Shown: positions 25,100-32,893 of the stretch, piece after piece
How positions within the stretch are numbered: position 1 is the first letter of the stretch
Layout: every line of letters starts with the position of its first letter
DNA from: JAEUWI01 sp942492815
Lineage (GTDB): Bacteria > Hydrogenedentota > Hydrogenedentia > Hydrogenedentales > JAEUWI01
Direction of reading: 5' to 3'
NCBI GenBank assembly: GCA_942492815.1
Contig: OW818658.1
Location: 4,526,001-4,590,000 of the forward strand
Length of the DNA stretch: 64,000 bases
Translations under genes and position numbers: made by a program
The notes under the pieces: generated by a model
Seen by the model: only the letters and a program-made list of their open reading frames with translations
What the model was told of the DNA's origin: nothing
Database searches by the model: none

Positions 25100-26245
25100 A
25101 TGGCCAAGAAAAAACTCAACATCGGCATGATCGGCTACGGCTTCATGGGCCGCGCCCACTCGAACGCCTTCCGCAAGGTTAACAACTTCTTCGAGCTCGA
25201 ATACCAGCCCGTGCTCAAGGCCGCCTGCGCGCGCAACGCCGAGAAAGCCCAGGCCTTCGCCGACAACTGGGGCTACGAAAGCATCGAGACCGACTGGCGT
25301 ACCCTCGTCGAACGAGACGACATCGACTGCATCGACATCGGCAGCCCCAACAACACACACGAAGAAATCGTACTCGCCGCCGCCGCCAAAGGCAAGATGA
25401 TCCTCTGCGAAAAGCCCCTCGCCATGAACGCCGAAGAAGGCGAGCGCATGACCGCCGCCGTCGAGAAGGCCGGCGTGCCCAACATGGTCTGGTACAACTA
25501 CCGCCGCGTCCCCGCCATCACCCTCGCCAAGCAGCTCATCGACGAAGGCCGCCTCGGCCGCATCTTCCACTACCGCGCCAAATACCTCCAGGACTGGACC
25601 ATCAGCCCCGAGCTGCCCCAGGGCGGTGCGGGCCTCTGGCGCCTCGACGCCTCCGTCGCCGGCAGCGGCGTCACCGGCGACCTCCTCGCCCACTCCATCG
25701 ACACCGCCATCTGGCTCACCGGCGGCATCGAAAAAGTCACCGCCATCACCGAGACCTTCATCAAAGAGCGCCAGCACAACCTCACCGGCAAAAAGCAGGA
25801 AGTCACCATCGACGACGCCTGCGCCTTCCTCGCGAAGTTCGACAACGGCGCCCTCGCCACCTTCGAATCCACCCGCTACGCCCGCGGCCGCAAAAACCAG
25901 AACACCTTCGAAATCAACGGCGAACACGGCTCCATCTACTTCGACCTCGAAGATCCCCACCAGCTCCAGTTCTTCGACAACAAACACGAGAGCCACATCC
26001 ACGGCTGGCAGACCATCCTCGTCACCGACTTCGAACACCCCTACATGGACCACTACTGGGTCCCCGGCACCACCATCGGCTACGAACACACCTTCGTCAA
26101 CGCCACCGCCGACTTCCTCAAGAGCCTCGAAAGCGGCCAGGCACCAGTACGCCCCAACTTCCGCGACGCCCTCGAAACCCAATACGTCTGCGACGCGGTC
26201 CTGAAGTCCGGCAAGACCGGCGTCTGGGAAAGCTGCAAGGCATAA
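25100..26245 (+). CDS. Gfo/Idh/MocA-family NAD(P)-dependent oxidoreductase
   Basis: 381 residues with AAGGAGAG as ribosome binding site. The Rossmann motif GMIGYGFMGRAHSNAF, the family signature ILCEKPLAMNAEEGERM, and the C-terminal alpha/beta domain with GGAGLWRLDASVAGSGVTGD and DLLAHSIDTAIWLTGGI are all present. Members oxidise or reduce sugars and inositols (for example glucose-fructose oxidoreductase and inositol dehydrogenase) using bound NAD(P). It is the third gene of the sugar set. Codon use is extremely C-rich at third positions. It is followed by a strong terminator. Confidence 0.92.
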   Translation: MAKKKLNIGMIGYGFMGRAHSNAFRKVNNFFELEYQPVLKAACARNAEKAQAFADNWGYESIETDWRTLVERDDIDCIDIGSPNNTHEEIVLAAAAKGKMILCEKPLAMNAEEGERMTAAVEKAGVPNMVWYNYRRVPAITLAKQLIDEGRLGRIFHYRAKYLQDWTISPELPQGGAGLWRLDASVAGSGVTGDLLAHSIDTAIWLTGGIEKVTAITETFIKERQHNLTGKKQEVTIDDACAFLAKFDNGALATFESTRYARGRKNQNTFEINGEHGSIYFDLEDPHQLQFFDNKHESHIHGWQTILVTDFEHPYMDHYWVPGTTIGYEHTFVNATADFLKSLESGQAPVRPNFRDALETQYVCDAVLKSGKTGVWESCKA

Positions 26246-26277
26246 GCGGCGCGCAACACCAAAGATCAGTTGATAGG

Positions 26278-26306
26278 ACGGCCCCGACAATGTCGGGGCC
26301 GTTTTT
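26278..26306 (+). terminator. Strong intrinsic terminator after the Gfo/Idh/MocA gene
   Basis: An 11- to 12-bp GC-rich stem ACGGCCCCGAC / GTCGGGGCCGT with a tight AAT loop and TTTTT. The first REP unit begins immediately after it. Confidence 0.93.
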
Positions 26307-26410
26307 CTTAGTCCCGAAGGGACGACATATCGTAGCCCAAGGTGAAGCGAGGAACGAGCGGAACCTTGGGTAACCATCCCCCATAGTCCGAGCCCTGACA
26401 GGGCGACACA
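26307..26410 (+). repeat. REP-like three-hairpin unit, direct, divergent
   Basis: CTTAGTCCCGAAGGGACGAC start, central CCCAAGGTGAAGCGAGGAAC and CCTTGGG arms, end AGCCCTGACAGGGCGACACA. It lies directly after the terminator. Confidence 0.8.
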
Positions 26411-26435
26411 CCCCTCACCCAAAGGCCCACGCTTC

Positions 26436-26532
26436 TATGCCGCCCCGCTGGGGCTCAAGGGGTAGGGGCCATGTTACCCAGGGCTCGCTGCGCTCGCGCC
26501 TGGGCTACGATATGCCGTCCCTGCGGGACTAA
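26436..26532 (-). repeat. REP-like three-hairpin unit, inverted
   Basis: Reading on the minus strand it begins TTAGTCCCGCAGGGACGGCA and ends with the CCCCAGCGGGGCG hairpin. It is the inverse of the units on either side. Confidence 0.8.
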
Positions 26533-26630
26533 GAAAATTAGCGCATTCGCGATACAACCGCGTTGAGCAACCGTAAATGATATTTACCTTGGCGGAACAA
26601 CATGTTCACCCGTCAACGTCGCGACCGAAC

Positions 26631-27123
26631 ATTCTTAGTCCCGAAGGGACGGCATATCGTAGCCCAGGGTGAAGGTCGTAGAGCCGCCGAAGGCGGATAT
26701 ACGACCGAACCCTGGGAAACCGCCCCACAACATTCAGCCCCGAATGGGGCGACACAGCCCCCGCGCGAACTTCCGCCCCTCCATTTCGCCCCGCAATAGC
26801 ACCACGACGGCACATTCTTAGTCCCGAAGGGACGGCATATCGTAGCCCAGGGTGAAGGTCGTAGAGCCGCCGGAGGCGGATATACGACCGAACCCTGGGA
26901 AACCGCCCCACAACATTCAGCCCCGAATGGGGCGGCATAGCCCCCGCGCGAACTTCCGCCCCTCCATTTCGCCCCGCAATAACACCACGACAGCACATTC
27001 TTAGTCCCGAAGGGACGGCATATCGTAGCCCAGGGTGAAGGTCGTAGAGCCGCCGGAGGCGGATATACGACCGAACCCTGGGAAACCGCGCCACAACATT
27101 CAGCCCCGAATGGGGCGGCATAG
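26631..27123 (+). repeat. 183-bp tandem repeat, 2.7 copies, each containing a REP-like unit
   Basis: Copies start at 26631, 26814 and 26997, exactly 183 bp apart, with only a handful of substitutions. The third is truncated at 127 bp, where the transposase upstream region begins. Each full copy holds the three-hairpin unit plus about 56 bp of spacer (CCGCGCGAACTTCCGCCCCT onward). As 183 is a multiple of three, long open frames run through the array on several frames; these are not genes. Confidence 0.92.
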
Positions 27124-27208
27124 AAGACGCTGGAAAGGCGATCTTCTGTTCGATAGACTAATACAACACATCGCAATCAACGCGAACATTCCAACAAAGG
27201 AGGGCATC

Positions 27209-27661
27209 ATGTCTCAAACCCACTGCAACCTGATCTACCACCTCGTCTTCTCCACCAAGGAGCGCCGCCCCTACCTCACACCGGAAATCCGGCAGGACGT
27301 ACACCGCTACCTCGCCGGTGCCATCCAGGGTGCCGACGGAATACCGCTCAACATAAACGGCACCGACGACCACGTCCACCTCCTTGTGAAACTGAGCCAG
27401 AACCACGCCCTCAAAAACGTGCTCCGCGACATCAAGGCCAATTCATCCGGATGGATCCACCGCGAATATCGCGACCTCTCCGACTTCGGATGGCAGGCGG
27501 GCTACGGCGCCTTCACCGTAAGCGCCAGCCAGAAGGACACCGTGTCCGACTACATCCAGACCCAGGAAGCCCGCCACGCGAAATACTCCTTCAAATCCGA
27601 ATACCTCGCCATGTTGAAGGCCCACGAAGTCGAATACGACGAACGATACATCTGGGACTGA
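27209..27661 (+). CDS. tnpA: IS200-like Y1 (HUH) transposase
   Basis: 150 residues from the ATG at 27209 (AAAGGAGGG upstream). The HUH motif is His55-Val-His57 in TDDHVHLLV and the catalytic tyrosine is Tyr115 in DYIQTQEARHAK, the full set for a single-strand transposase of the IS200/IS605 TnpA or RAYT type. The N-terminus HLVFSTKERRPYL is also characteristic. The gene is intact. Flanking REP-like units in both orientations argue for a RAYT-like role, although an ordinary IS200 copy in a repeat-rich locus is the alternative. Confidence 0.92.
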   Translation: MSQTHCNLIYHLVFSTKERRPYLTPEIRQDVHRYLAGAIQGADGIPLNINGTDDHVHLLVKLSQNHALKNVLRDIKANSSGWIHREYRDLSDFGWQAGYGAFTVSASQKDTVSDYIQTQEARHAKYSFKSEYLAMLKAHEVEYDERYIWD

Positions 27662-27674
27662 TCGAACAACGCCT

Positions 27675-27772
27675 CTATGTCGCCCCGCTGGGGCTCTGCG
27701 GGTGCGGGCCACGTTACCCAGGGCTCGCTACGCTCGCGCCTGGGCTACGATATGCCGTCCCTGCGGGACTAA
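27675..27772 (-). repeat. REP-like three-hairpin unit, inverted, downstream of the transposase gene
   Basis: Nearly identical to 26436-26532, starting 13 nt after the transposase stop codon and in the same orientation as that copy. Confidence 0.85.
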
Positions 27773-27879
27773 AAACCAGAAAAGACTCATTCACAATGCA
27801 TCGGCGTTGCACAACCGCAAACGGTATTTTCGTTCGGTAGCGGGATCATCCTCGCCTGCCCACATCACCACCGAACTAT

Positions 27880-27982
27880 CTTAGTCCCGATGGGACGGAA
27901 TAGCGTAGCCCTGGGTGAAGCGAGGCACGAGCGGAACCCAGGGTAAACGCGCCCAAACATGAGCCCTGAAAGGGCGGCACAG
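27880..27982 (+). repeat. REP-like three-hairpin unit, direct
   Basis: CTTAGTCCCGATGGGACGGA start, CCCTGGGTGAAGCGAGGCAC and CCCAGGG arms, AGCCCTGAAAGGGCGGCACA end. Closest to the unit at 26307. The 27773-27879 stretch between units has nothing recognisable. Confidence 0.8.
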
Positions 27983-28037
27983 TTACGGTACCCTGCGCGT
28001 TTGACGCAAAAGAACCCAGAGCAAATCCCGGACTAGA

Positions 28038-28724
28038 TCACCTGCCCCGTTTACCCACGGTGCGCCTCCCCACCCGGCACCACGCCGCAATACAACACGA
28101 ACCGCAATCCGGCTTACCCTGCCTGCACACCGCGCGGCCATGCTGGATCAGGCTGATGTGCAGCTCCTTCCGCAGCGCAGGGAGCACAAGCGACTGCGCC
28201 TCGTCCGCCACGGCCTCCATGCGCCTGCCGTCCAACTTCAGCCACCCAAGACGCTCCATGACGCGCAAACAATGAACATCTGCTGGGAAGACCTCGCGAC
28301 CGAGCGTGTACATCAGCACGCACCGCGCCGTCTTGATGCCGACGCCCGGGAGCGCGCACAGATAGGCCTCGGCGTCCGCGTCGCTCCACCCGGCCAATGG
28401 CGCAAGCGTGCAGCGCCCGAAGTCCGCATGAATGCGCGCGAGAATTCCCTTGATGAAGCGTGCCTTCTGCCACGACAGCCCCGCAGCGCGGATGGGCCGC
28501 TCGATGGAGCGCACCGGCGCGACTCGCGCCGCCTCCCAAGTGGGAAAGCGCGCGCGCAGCCGGGCGTAGGCCGCCTGATAATGCGTCTCGCCGGTCTGCC
28601 CCGAAAGGATAATGTAGATCAGGTCGTCCAGCGGTCGGCGCGGATTGCCGAGGTCTGTCTTCGGATAGGCAAAGGCGAGCCGGAGGGAAACTTGCGAGAC
28701 TTCGCGCTGGATGCGGGATTTCAT
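28038..28724 (-). CDS. Endonuclease III-like DNA glycosylase (HhH-GPD, 4Fe-4S)
   Basis: 228 residues. Base-excision repair glycosylase/AP-lyase fold: helix-hairpin-helix LCALPGVGIKTA with the catalytic Lys131, catalytic Asp149 in FPADVHCLRV, and a C-terminal iron-sulfur loop C-x6-C-x2-C-x5-C (Cys200, 207, 210, 216). The helix after the N-terminus has ILSGQTGETHY in place of the usual LSxQT-T/D motif. It is divergently arranged next to a cytosine-5 methyltransferase gene. In some archaea a related glycosylase next to such an enzyme repairs T:G mismatches from deaminated 5-methylcytosine; that role here is inference, as the Lys argues for a normal bifunctional enzyme. Confidence 0.88.
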   Translation of the reverse strand: MKSRIQREVSQVSLRLAFAYPKTDLGNPRRPLDDLIYIILSGQTGETHYQAAYARLRARFPTWEAARVAPVRSIERPIRAAGLSWQKARFIKGILARIHADFGRCTLAPLAGWSDADAEAYLCALPGVGIKTARCVLMYTLGREVFPADVHCLRVMERLGWLKLDGRRMEAVADEAQSLVLPALRKELHISLIQHGRAVCRQGKPDCGSCCIAAWCRVGRRTVGKRGR

Positions 28725-28930
28725 GACGAGATTCTAGCAGATGGATCGTACCGAAAACCGATCGGCGACGTCGAAATGAATGGGCGAATCCAGTCTGGCA
28801 CGGGCTGAATTGTCTTCTGGCGGCACTCCGCCCGCAAAGAAAAGTCTGGATTTTTTCGCCGCCGATTGGTACTATGGCGCAGGCTAGACAACTGATCAAA
28901 TATTCAGAGCAAACTTAACGAGTAAATCCC

Positions 28931-29893
28931 ATGAAACCACTCACATCCCTCGAAATATGCGCCGGTGCGGGCGGGCAGGCCCTGGGCTTGGAAGGGGCTG
29001 GATTTCATCCCAAGGCTCTGGTCGAGATCGACCCCCACTGCTGCAATACCCTGCGCTACAACCGCCCAAAATGGCGGGTGATTGAGGGCGATGTGCATCA
29101 CTTTGATGCGACCCCCTTTAGGGGAGTAGACCTGCTCGCTGGCGGCGTGCCCTGCCCTCCCTTTTCCAAGGCGGGCAAGCAGCTCGGCCAGGATGACGAG
29201 CGGGATCTTTTCCCCCAGGCCCTGCGGTTGGTGGAGGAGTGTCGCCCCAAAGCCGTCATGCTGGAGAACGTCCGTGGCTTCCTCGATGCGGTGTTCGACG
29301 ATTACAGGGGCAGCCTCAAGGGCCAACTGGAAAAGCTGGGCTACAAGGCCGACTGGCGTCTACTGAATGCTTCTGACTTTGGCGTTTCCCAGTTGCGGCC
29401 CCGCGTCGTAATCGTCGCCCTGCGCAAAGATCTAGCCCCCCACTTTTCGTGGCCACAGCCCGAGGGAGTGAACCCGAAGCCCGTGGGCGCACTTTTGCTC
29501 GACCTGATGGCAGCCCGGGGCTGGCGCGGCGCAAAGGCCTGGGCCGAACGCGCAAATGACATTGCCCCAACCATTGTCGGCGGCTCAAAAAAACACGGCG
29601 GTCCGGACCTCGGCCCAACCCGTGCCCGCAAGGCGTGGGCAACCCTTGGCGTCGATGGCATTGGTATCGCAAACGAAGCACCCGACCGCGATTTTGTCGG
29701 CATGCCCCGCCTGACGGTGGAGATGGTGGCCCGGATTCAGGGCTTTCCCGATGCATGGACCTTTACCGGTAAGAAGACCCCGGCCTACCGCCAGATCGGA
29801 AACGCCTTCCCTCCACCCGTGGCCCAGGCCGTGGCACGGCAGATTCACGCGTGCCTGGCGGCCCAGCAAGGTACCGTCGCGATTGCGGGTTAG
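28931..29893 (+). CDS. DNA (cytosine-5) methyltransferase
   Basis: 320 residues with all core motifs in order: I SLEICAGAGGQALGLEGAGF; IV GGVPCPPFSKAG with catalytic Cys75; VI ENVRGF; VIII QLRPRVVIVAL; the target-recognition segment around residues 185-255; and X AYRQIGNAFPPPVAQAVARQ. It transfers a methyl group from S-adenosylmethionine to C5 of cytosine in a specific site that cannot be read from sequence. An HNH endonuclease gene follows after 52 nt on the same strand, which makes a type II restriction-modification pair the likely reading. Confidence 0.95.
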   Translation: MKPLTSLEICAGAGGQALGLEGAGFHPKALVEIDPHCCNTLRYNRPKWRVIEGDVHHFDATPFRGVDLLAGGVPCPPFSKAGKQLGQDDERDLFPQALRLVEECRPKAVMLENVRGFLDAVFDDYRGSLKGQLEKLGYKADWRLLNASDFGVSQLRPRVVIVALRKDLAPHFSWPQPEGVNPKPVGALLLDLMAARGWRGAKAWAERANDIAPTIVGGSKKHGGPDLGPTRARKAWATLGVDGIGIANEAPDRDFVGMPRLTVEMVARIQGFPDAWTFTGKKTPAYRQIGNAFPPPVAQAVARQIHACLAAQQGTVAIAG

Positions 29894-29945
29894 TCGAGCG
29901 TGCGACTATACTTCCTCGTTCCAACCACGAAGGGGAAGTCATCGC

Positions 29946-30569
29946 ATGGGAGAAAAGAAACTGTCCAAGCCACTCGGAGCGCGGGCAAAGCTCCGAAAGC
30001 ATTTTCTGAACAACATTGGCCGCGTTATGGACTCGGAGGAGCTCCGCAAGGCGGCAGGCGGTATCACCGAGTGGGCGCGGCGAGTTCGGGAACTTCGGCT
30101 TGAAGAGGGCTACCAGATTCTGACCCATAATGATCGCAGCGACCTCAAACCGGGCCAGTATTTTCTGGAAACTCCCAAGCCCGAACCGGCCTTCGAGCGT
30201 GCAATCTCAAAAGAGACTCGGTCTTTCGTCCTCGACCGGAACGGGTTCACCTGCCAGATGTGTGGTGCGGTGGCGGGCGAACCTCACCCCTACGATGCGA
30301 CGCGAAAAACCAGACTCCACATCGGACATATTATCGACAAGAGCCAAGGCGGCACGGATGACCGGGGCAATCTCCGCGCAATTTGCTCCGTATGCAACGA
30401 GGGGGCGTCAAACCTCACGCTCGAACGCCCTTCAAGCCTGAATCTACTTGCGCAAGTCCGTCGTGCAACCGGCACCTCACAACTGGATGTCCTGGCGTGG
30501 CTCGTTCGAAAATATCCGACACAGGCGAAACACCTCTTGGAGTCGGCGGATTCGGACTCCGGGGGTTGA
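29946..30569 (+). CDS. HNH restriction endonuclease (probable type II, partner of the C5 methyltransferase)
   Basis: 207 residues from ATG 29946 (AGGGGAAG upstream). The N-terminal winged-helix-like part (KLRKHFLNNIGRVMDSEELR, WARRVRELRLEEGYQI) recurs in several HNH restriction enzymes. The C-terminal HNH nuclease has a zinc-finger-like frame: Cys103/Cys106 (CQMC), His125-x2-His128 (HIGH), Asn142 in DRGNLRAIC, and Cys147/Cys150 (CSVC). It would cut unmethylated target sites; pairing with the upstream methyltransferase is inferred from order and spacing. A 257-bp repeat begins 27 nt after its stop. Confidence 0.88.
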   Translation: MGEKKLSKPLGARAKLRKHFLNNIGRVMDSEELRKAAGGITEWARRVRELRLEEGYQILTHNDRSDLKPGQYFLETPKPEPAFERAISKETRSFVLDRNGFTCQMCGAVAGEPHPYDATRKTRLHIGHIIDKSQGGTDDRGNLRAICSVCNEGASNLTLERPSSLNLLAQVRRATGTSQLDVLAWLVRKYPTQAKHLLESADSDSGG

Positions 30570-30595
30570 TTTCCTCCCTCTCCCCCAAGCCCCCC

Positions 30596-30852
30596 CCAAA
30601 AAAGTGCAACGCCCGCTCCCTACTTATAGGAGGCCTGTGGCGAATTCCCCAACCGGAATTCCCCTCCTGAACTGCATTGAACGACACCCCGCGGACCCTG
30701 CGTTGCGCGATTTCTTCCTGGAGCAATACTAGTTGACCTCCCCGAAGAAGCGCCAGCCAGCCTGCGGGCCGTTCAAGTGCCTCATGGAGCTCCACAGGCT
30801 TCCCAGCACGTCCGGCGCCGGACAACCTACGTGCGGGCGGGGTGTATCCACA
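30596..30852. repeat. 257-bp direct repeat, copy 1
   Basis: Aligns without net gaps to 31959-32215 (constant offset 1363) with roughly 90 percent identity by eye. Contains CGAATTCC-CCAACC-GGAATTC inside an AGGAGG ... CCTCCT pair, and GCAACGC / GCGTTGC at 30606 and 30700. Short open frames within it are shared by both copies, but none has a recognisable domain. The stretch 30853-30912 after it has no feature. Confidence 0.9.
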
Positions 30853-30912
30853 TCCCGTCTCCGCAAACCAAAAGTTTGCGATTTTGGAGCGAATCTACAA
30901 TTTTGCCTCCCC

Positions 30913-31281
30913 TCAAAGCTCGCCCTGCATGTGGGCTTTGGGGATATGGCGAGAAATCTCTACAGAATCGTGAAGTATGCGGCTCACACCGATTTCTTTC
31001 TCGGAGAGAATCAAATAGAGCACGAAGTGGCGCGCTTGGTGGATGCGCGTGCCGCTTCGGGTAGCACTAAGAGAAATGGGGTAACTGTACAGGTCGGGGG
31101 CGATCTCGGCACGTGGCACCGCGCCAATACGGAGGGGATCTCGCGCGATGTCGCGAAGTGCCTGCCCTATCAGTCGCTTATAGCGATCTGCCTGCTCCAG
31201 CCCGAATTTTTCCGCCGTGTAGACCCAGATTTCGAGCTGGTCAATGTCCGCCTCTTTACTGAGCCTCAGTCGCCTTGGCAT
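30913..31281 (-). CDS. parE: RelE/ParE-family toxin
   Basis: 122 residues from the ATG at 31281. Typical ParE features: RLRLSKEADIDQLEIWVYTA, the long helical hairpin (FGLEQADRYKRLIGQALRDI), a central ARDPLRIG turn, and the C-terminal strands RHFVLYLILSEKEIGVSRIL followed by HDSVEISRHIP. ParE toxins usually poison DNA gyrase. The start overlaps the 3' end of the antitoxin gene by 26 nt in a different frame, the usual toxin-second layout. The module sits between two copies of a 257-bp repeat. Confidence 0.92.
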   Translation of the reverse strand: MPRRLRLSKEADIDQLEIWVYTAEKFGLEQADRYKRLIGQALRDIARDPLRIGAVPRAEIAPDLYSYPISLSATRSGTRIHQARHFVLYLILSEKEIGVSRILHDSVEISRHIPKAHMQGEL

Positions 31282-31576
31282 GGATCCCCGCTTCTGCCAG
31301 CCGCGCCAGCCCCCGCTCACTCACCGTATCCAGATAGGCGTCCAGTTCCCCATCACAGTTCATTTCGATATATCGGCCCGCCTCGAGATCGCCGATCCCC
31401 TTTTGGACTTCCACCCGCAAGCGCCCCAATTTAGCTTCGTCTACCCGATCCTGTGCTTCGAGCAATTGAAGACCGGCCGAAACTACGTCACTCGGGCTGG
31501 CATAGCGCCCGCCCTCAACGTAAAATCGGATCAATTCGGCATCGCGCGCTTCGATATGGACGGTCTCGTCGGACAT
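31256..31576 (-). CDS. parD: ParD-family antitoxin
   Basis: 106 residues from ATG 31576, which has AGGAG 9 nt upstream; an in-frame ATG at 31597 adds seven residues. A ribbon-helix-helix DNA-binding domain is apparent (DAELIRFYVEGGRYASPSDV, VSAGLQLLEAQ), followed by a helical toxin-binding tail (KLGRLRVEVQKGIGDLEAGR). It neutralises the ParE-like toxin encoded immediately downstream and should autoregulate the operon. The C-terminal extension after about residue 75 is somewhat longer than in compact ParD proteins. Confidence 0.92.
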   Translation of the reverse strand: MSDETVHIEARDAELIRFYVEGGRYASPSDVVSAGLQLLEAQDRVDEAKLGRLRVEVQKGIGDLEAGRYIEMNCDGELDAYLDTVSERGLARLAEAGIHAKATEAQ

Positions 31577-31659
31577 GGGTTTCGGCTCCTGAAACATACT
31601 CGTTAATTAATGCTCGCATTTCGGGGCGAAAATGTCAACCCGACTACGACAATGTGGGC

Positions 31660-31689
31660 TTGACACTTTTTGAGCTTTCGCGCGACAAT
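31660..31689 (+). promoter_or_regulatory. Promoter-like sequence upstream of a small gene
   Basis: TTGACA (31660-31665), 18-nt spacer, GACAAT (31684-31689), ending 26 nt before the GTG of the small plus-strand gene. It lies in the divergent gap to the parD start. Confidence 0.5.
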
Positions 31690-31715
31690 GCCAATAGGAT
31701 ATTGGAGAAAATACT

Positions 31716-31916
31716 GTGAGTATCATCGACCCGAAAGATCTCCACCTCTTCCCCGAGTGGCTGCAGCACGCTGCTGAGATTGAAGCCACCTGTCTCTCCG
31801 TCGCCGCCGCCGGGCTCGCCGCCGAACTGGGCATGGTGGATCGGGAACTCGTGGAAAGAAGCCGCGAGGCCATGGCGCGCCTGTCGACGCCCGAGATTGC
31901 GGCCGTCCAACAATAA
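31716..31916 (+). CDS. Small hypothetical protein next to the ParDE module
   Basis: 66 residues from a GTG start with GGAG about 10 nt upstream and a promoter-like sequence before it. The sequence (DLHLFPEWLQHAAEIEATCL, GLAAELGMVDRELVERSREA) is helical and acidic, with no recognisable family. It is divergent from parD and ends 42 nt before the second 257-bp repeat. A longer minus-strand open frame overlaps it but has no ribosome binding site. Function is unknown. Confidence 0.5.
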   Translation: MSIIDPKDLHLFPEWLQHAAEIEATCLSVAAAGLAAELGMVDRELVERSREAMARLSTPEIAAVQQ

Positions 31917-31958
31917 CGCGACGCGACCGCCCTCCAGCCTTCCCCCCAACCCCGCGCC

Positions 31959-32215
31959 CCAAAAAACTGCAACGCCCGCTCCCTACTTATAGGAGGCCTG
32001 TGGCGAATTCCCCAACCGGAATTCCCCTCCTGAACCGCACCCAACGACACCCCGCGAACACTGCGTTGCGCGCATTCTTCCTGGAGCAATACTAGTTGAC
32101 CTCCCCGAAGATGCGCCAGCCAGCCTGCGGGCCGTTCAAGTGCCTCATGGAGATCCACAGGCTTCCCAGCACGTCCGGCGCCGGACAATTTACGGGCGGG
32201 TGGGGTGCATCCACA
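31959..32215. repeat. 257-bp direct repeat, copy 2
   Basis: Same content as 30596-30852. The two copies bracket the ParDE genes and the small gene, giving a 1363-bp repeat-to-repeat unit. Confidence 0.9.
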
Positions 32216-32585
32216 CCACGCCGCCACTACGCACTCACGCCCTCCCAGCCACCAAGATCGGGCCCTTTAAATTCCAGCCGACTAATCTGGATCCTCGCCA
32301 GCAATTCTCCGACCATAACGCTCGCTCGGGCCTTCATCTATCGCTCCCGATGGGTTTTGCATCGGGCACACGAACGCTCGTACCTCGCGATCGTGTGGCA
32401 CCTCCGCGATACTAGCGGTGTCGTGAGTGCGCCCAAGTCAACGCCATCTCTTCCACCTCCACCGTGCATTTTTGCCCGATCTTTACCTGTGCGCAATCTC
32501 ATTTTTCCCCGCAAGCGTTAAAAATGTACCGGTGAACGTATGGCGCGCTACGCGCATCAATGGCTCGGCTGAAGGAGTTTAAGTC
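32216..32585. other. Intergenic region without a supported gene
   Basis: 370 bases. A TTG-initiated open frame runs through it from the repeat, but it has low-complexity composition and no domain. GAAGGAG at about 32571-32577 is the ribosome binding site of the next gene. No promoter pair is convincing. Confidence 0.5.
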
Positions 32586-32849
32586 ATGAAACAGAACAAA
32601 GGTATGACGCCCAAAACGAACAATCCCAAACTCGAAGGGCACTTGCGCGACACCCAGAACAACAAGGAGAAGTCGGCCCGCATGTCGAATGCGGCGCGGC
32701 AGGAGTTGGGTCGCATGGGCGGCGAAAAGCCCGCAGAGCTCGAGGACTGGAGCAAGGCCGACCTCTATGATAGGGCCAAGGAGGAGGGGATCGAAGAGAT
32801 TGCCGACATGGACAAGGAACAGCTCATCGAAGCCTTGCGGGAACGCTGA
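32586..32849 (+). CDS. Small Rho_N-like domain protein 1
   Basis: 87 residues with GAAGGAG upstream. The N-terminal half is basic and polar with NNKEKSARMSNAARQELGRM. The C-terminal half (WSKADLYDRAKEEGIEEIAD then MDKEQLIEALRER) matches the Rho-termination-factor N-terminal (SAP-like) helix-extended-loop-helix pattern that binds nucleic acid. It is the first of three tandem paralogues. A DUF7218/stress-protein-like annotation would be expected. The cellular role is not known. Confidence 0.8.
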   Translation: MKQNKGMTPKTNNPKLEGHLRDTQNNKEKSARMSNAARQELGRMGGEKPAELEDWSKADLYDRAKEEGIEEIADMDKEQLIEALRER

Positions 32850-32893
32850 GCAATCCTGGTGGCCGGAACCTGCCATGTAAAAGGATGAGTGCA

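Larger units (their letters stand above)
26307..27982. mobile_element. REP-array locus with a single-domain Y1 transposase
   Basis: The segment consists of an IS200-type transposase gene (27209-27661) bracketed by at least seven copies of one repeat family. Direct orientation: 26307-26410, three tandem copies in 26631-27123, and 27880-27982. Inverted orientation: 26436-26532 and 27675-27772. Every copy carries three short hairpins: TTAGTCCCGAAGGGAC; an interrupted CCCAGGG ... CCCTGGG pair; and AGCCCCGAATGGGGCG or its variants. The layout is that of a RAYT/REP pair, where a domesticated Y1 transposase is linked to REP propagation. No TnpB gene is present. Confidence 0.8.

Noticed and set aside
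26606..27176. Long minus-strand open frames of 171-187 codons over the tandem repeats
   Set aside because: They exist because the 183-bp unit is divisible by three and free of stops in those frames; the translations are internally repetitive and have no ribosome binding site.
26307..27982. CRISPR array
   Set aside because: Repeats are long, palindromic, in both orientations and irregularly spaced; there are no uniform spacers or cas genes.
31644..31949. 101-codon minus-strand frame opposite the small gene at 31716
   Set aside because: No ribosome binding site, and repeat-adjacent; the plus-strand frame has both a ribosome binding site and a promoter-like sequence.
30596..32215. Integron attC sites in the 257-bp repeats
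   Set aside because: GCAACGC/GCGTTGC pairs look superficially similar, but neither RYYYAAC nor GTTRRRY core sites fit, the repeat is too long, and no integrase is in the window.
32096..32521. 141-codon frame running out of the second 257-bp repeat
   Set aside because: Its first 40 residues are repeat sequence shared with the other copy, the rest is low-complexity, and there is no good start or domain.
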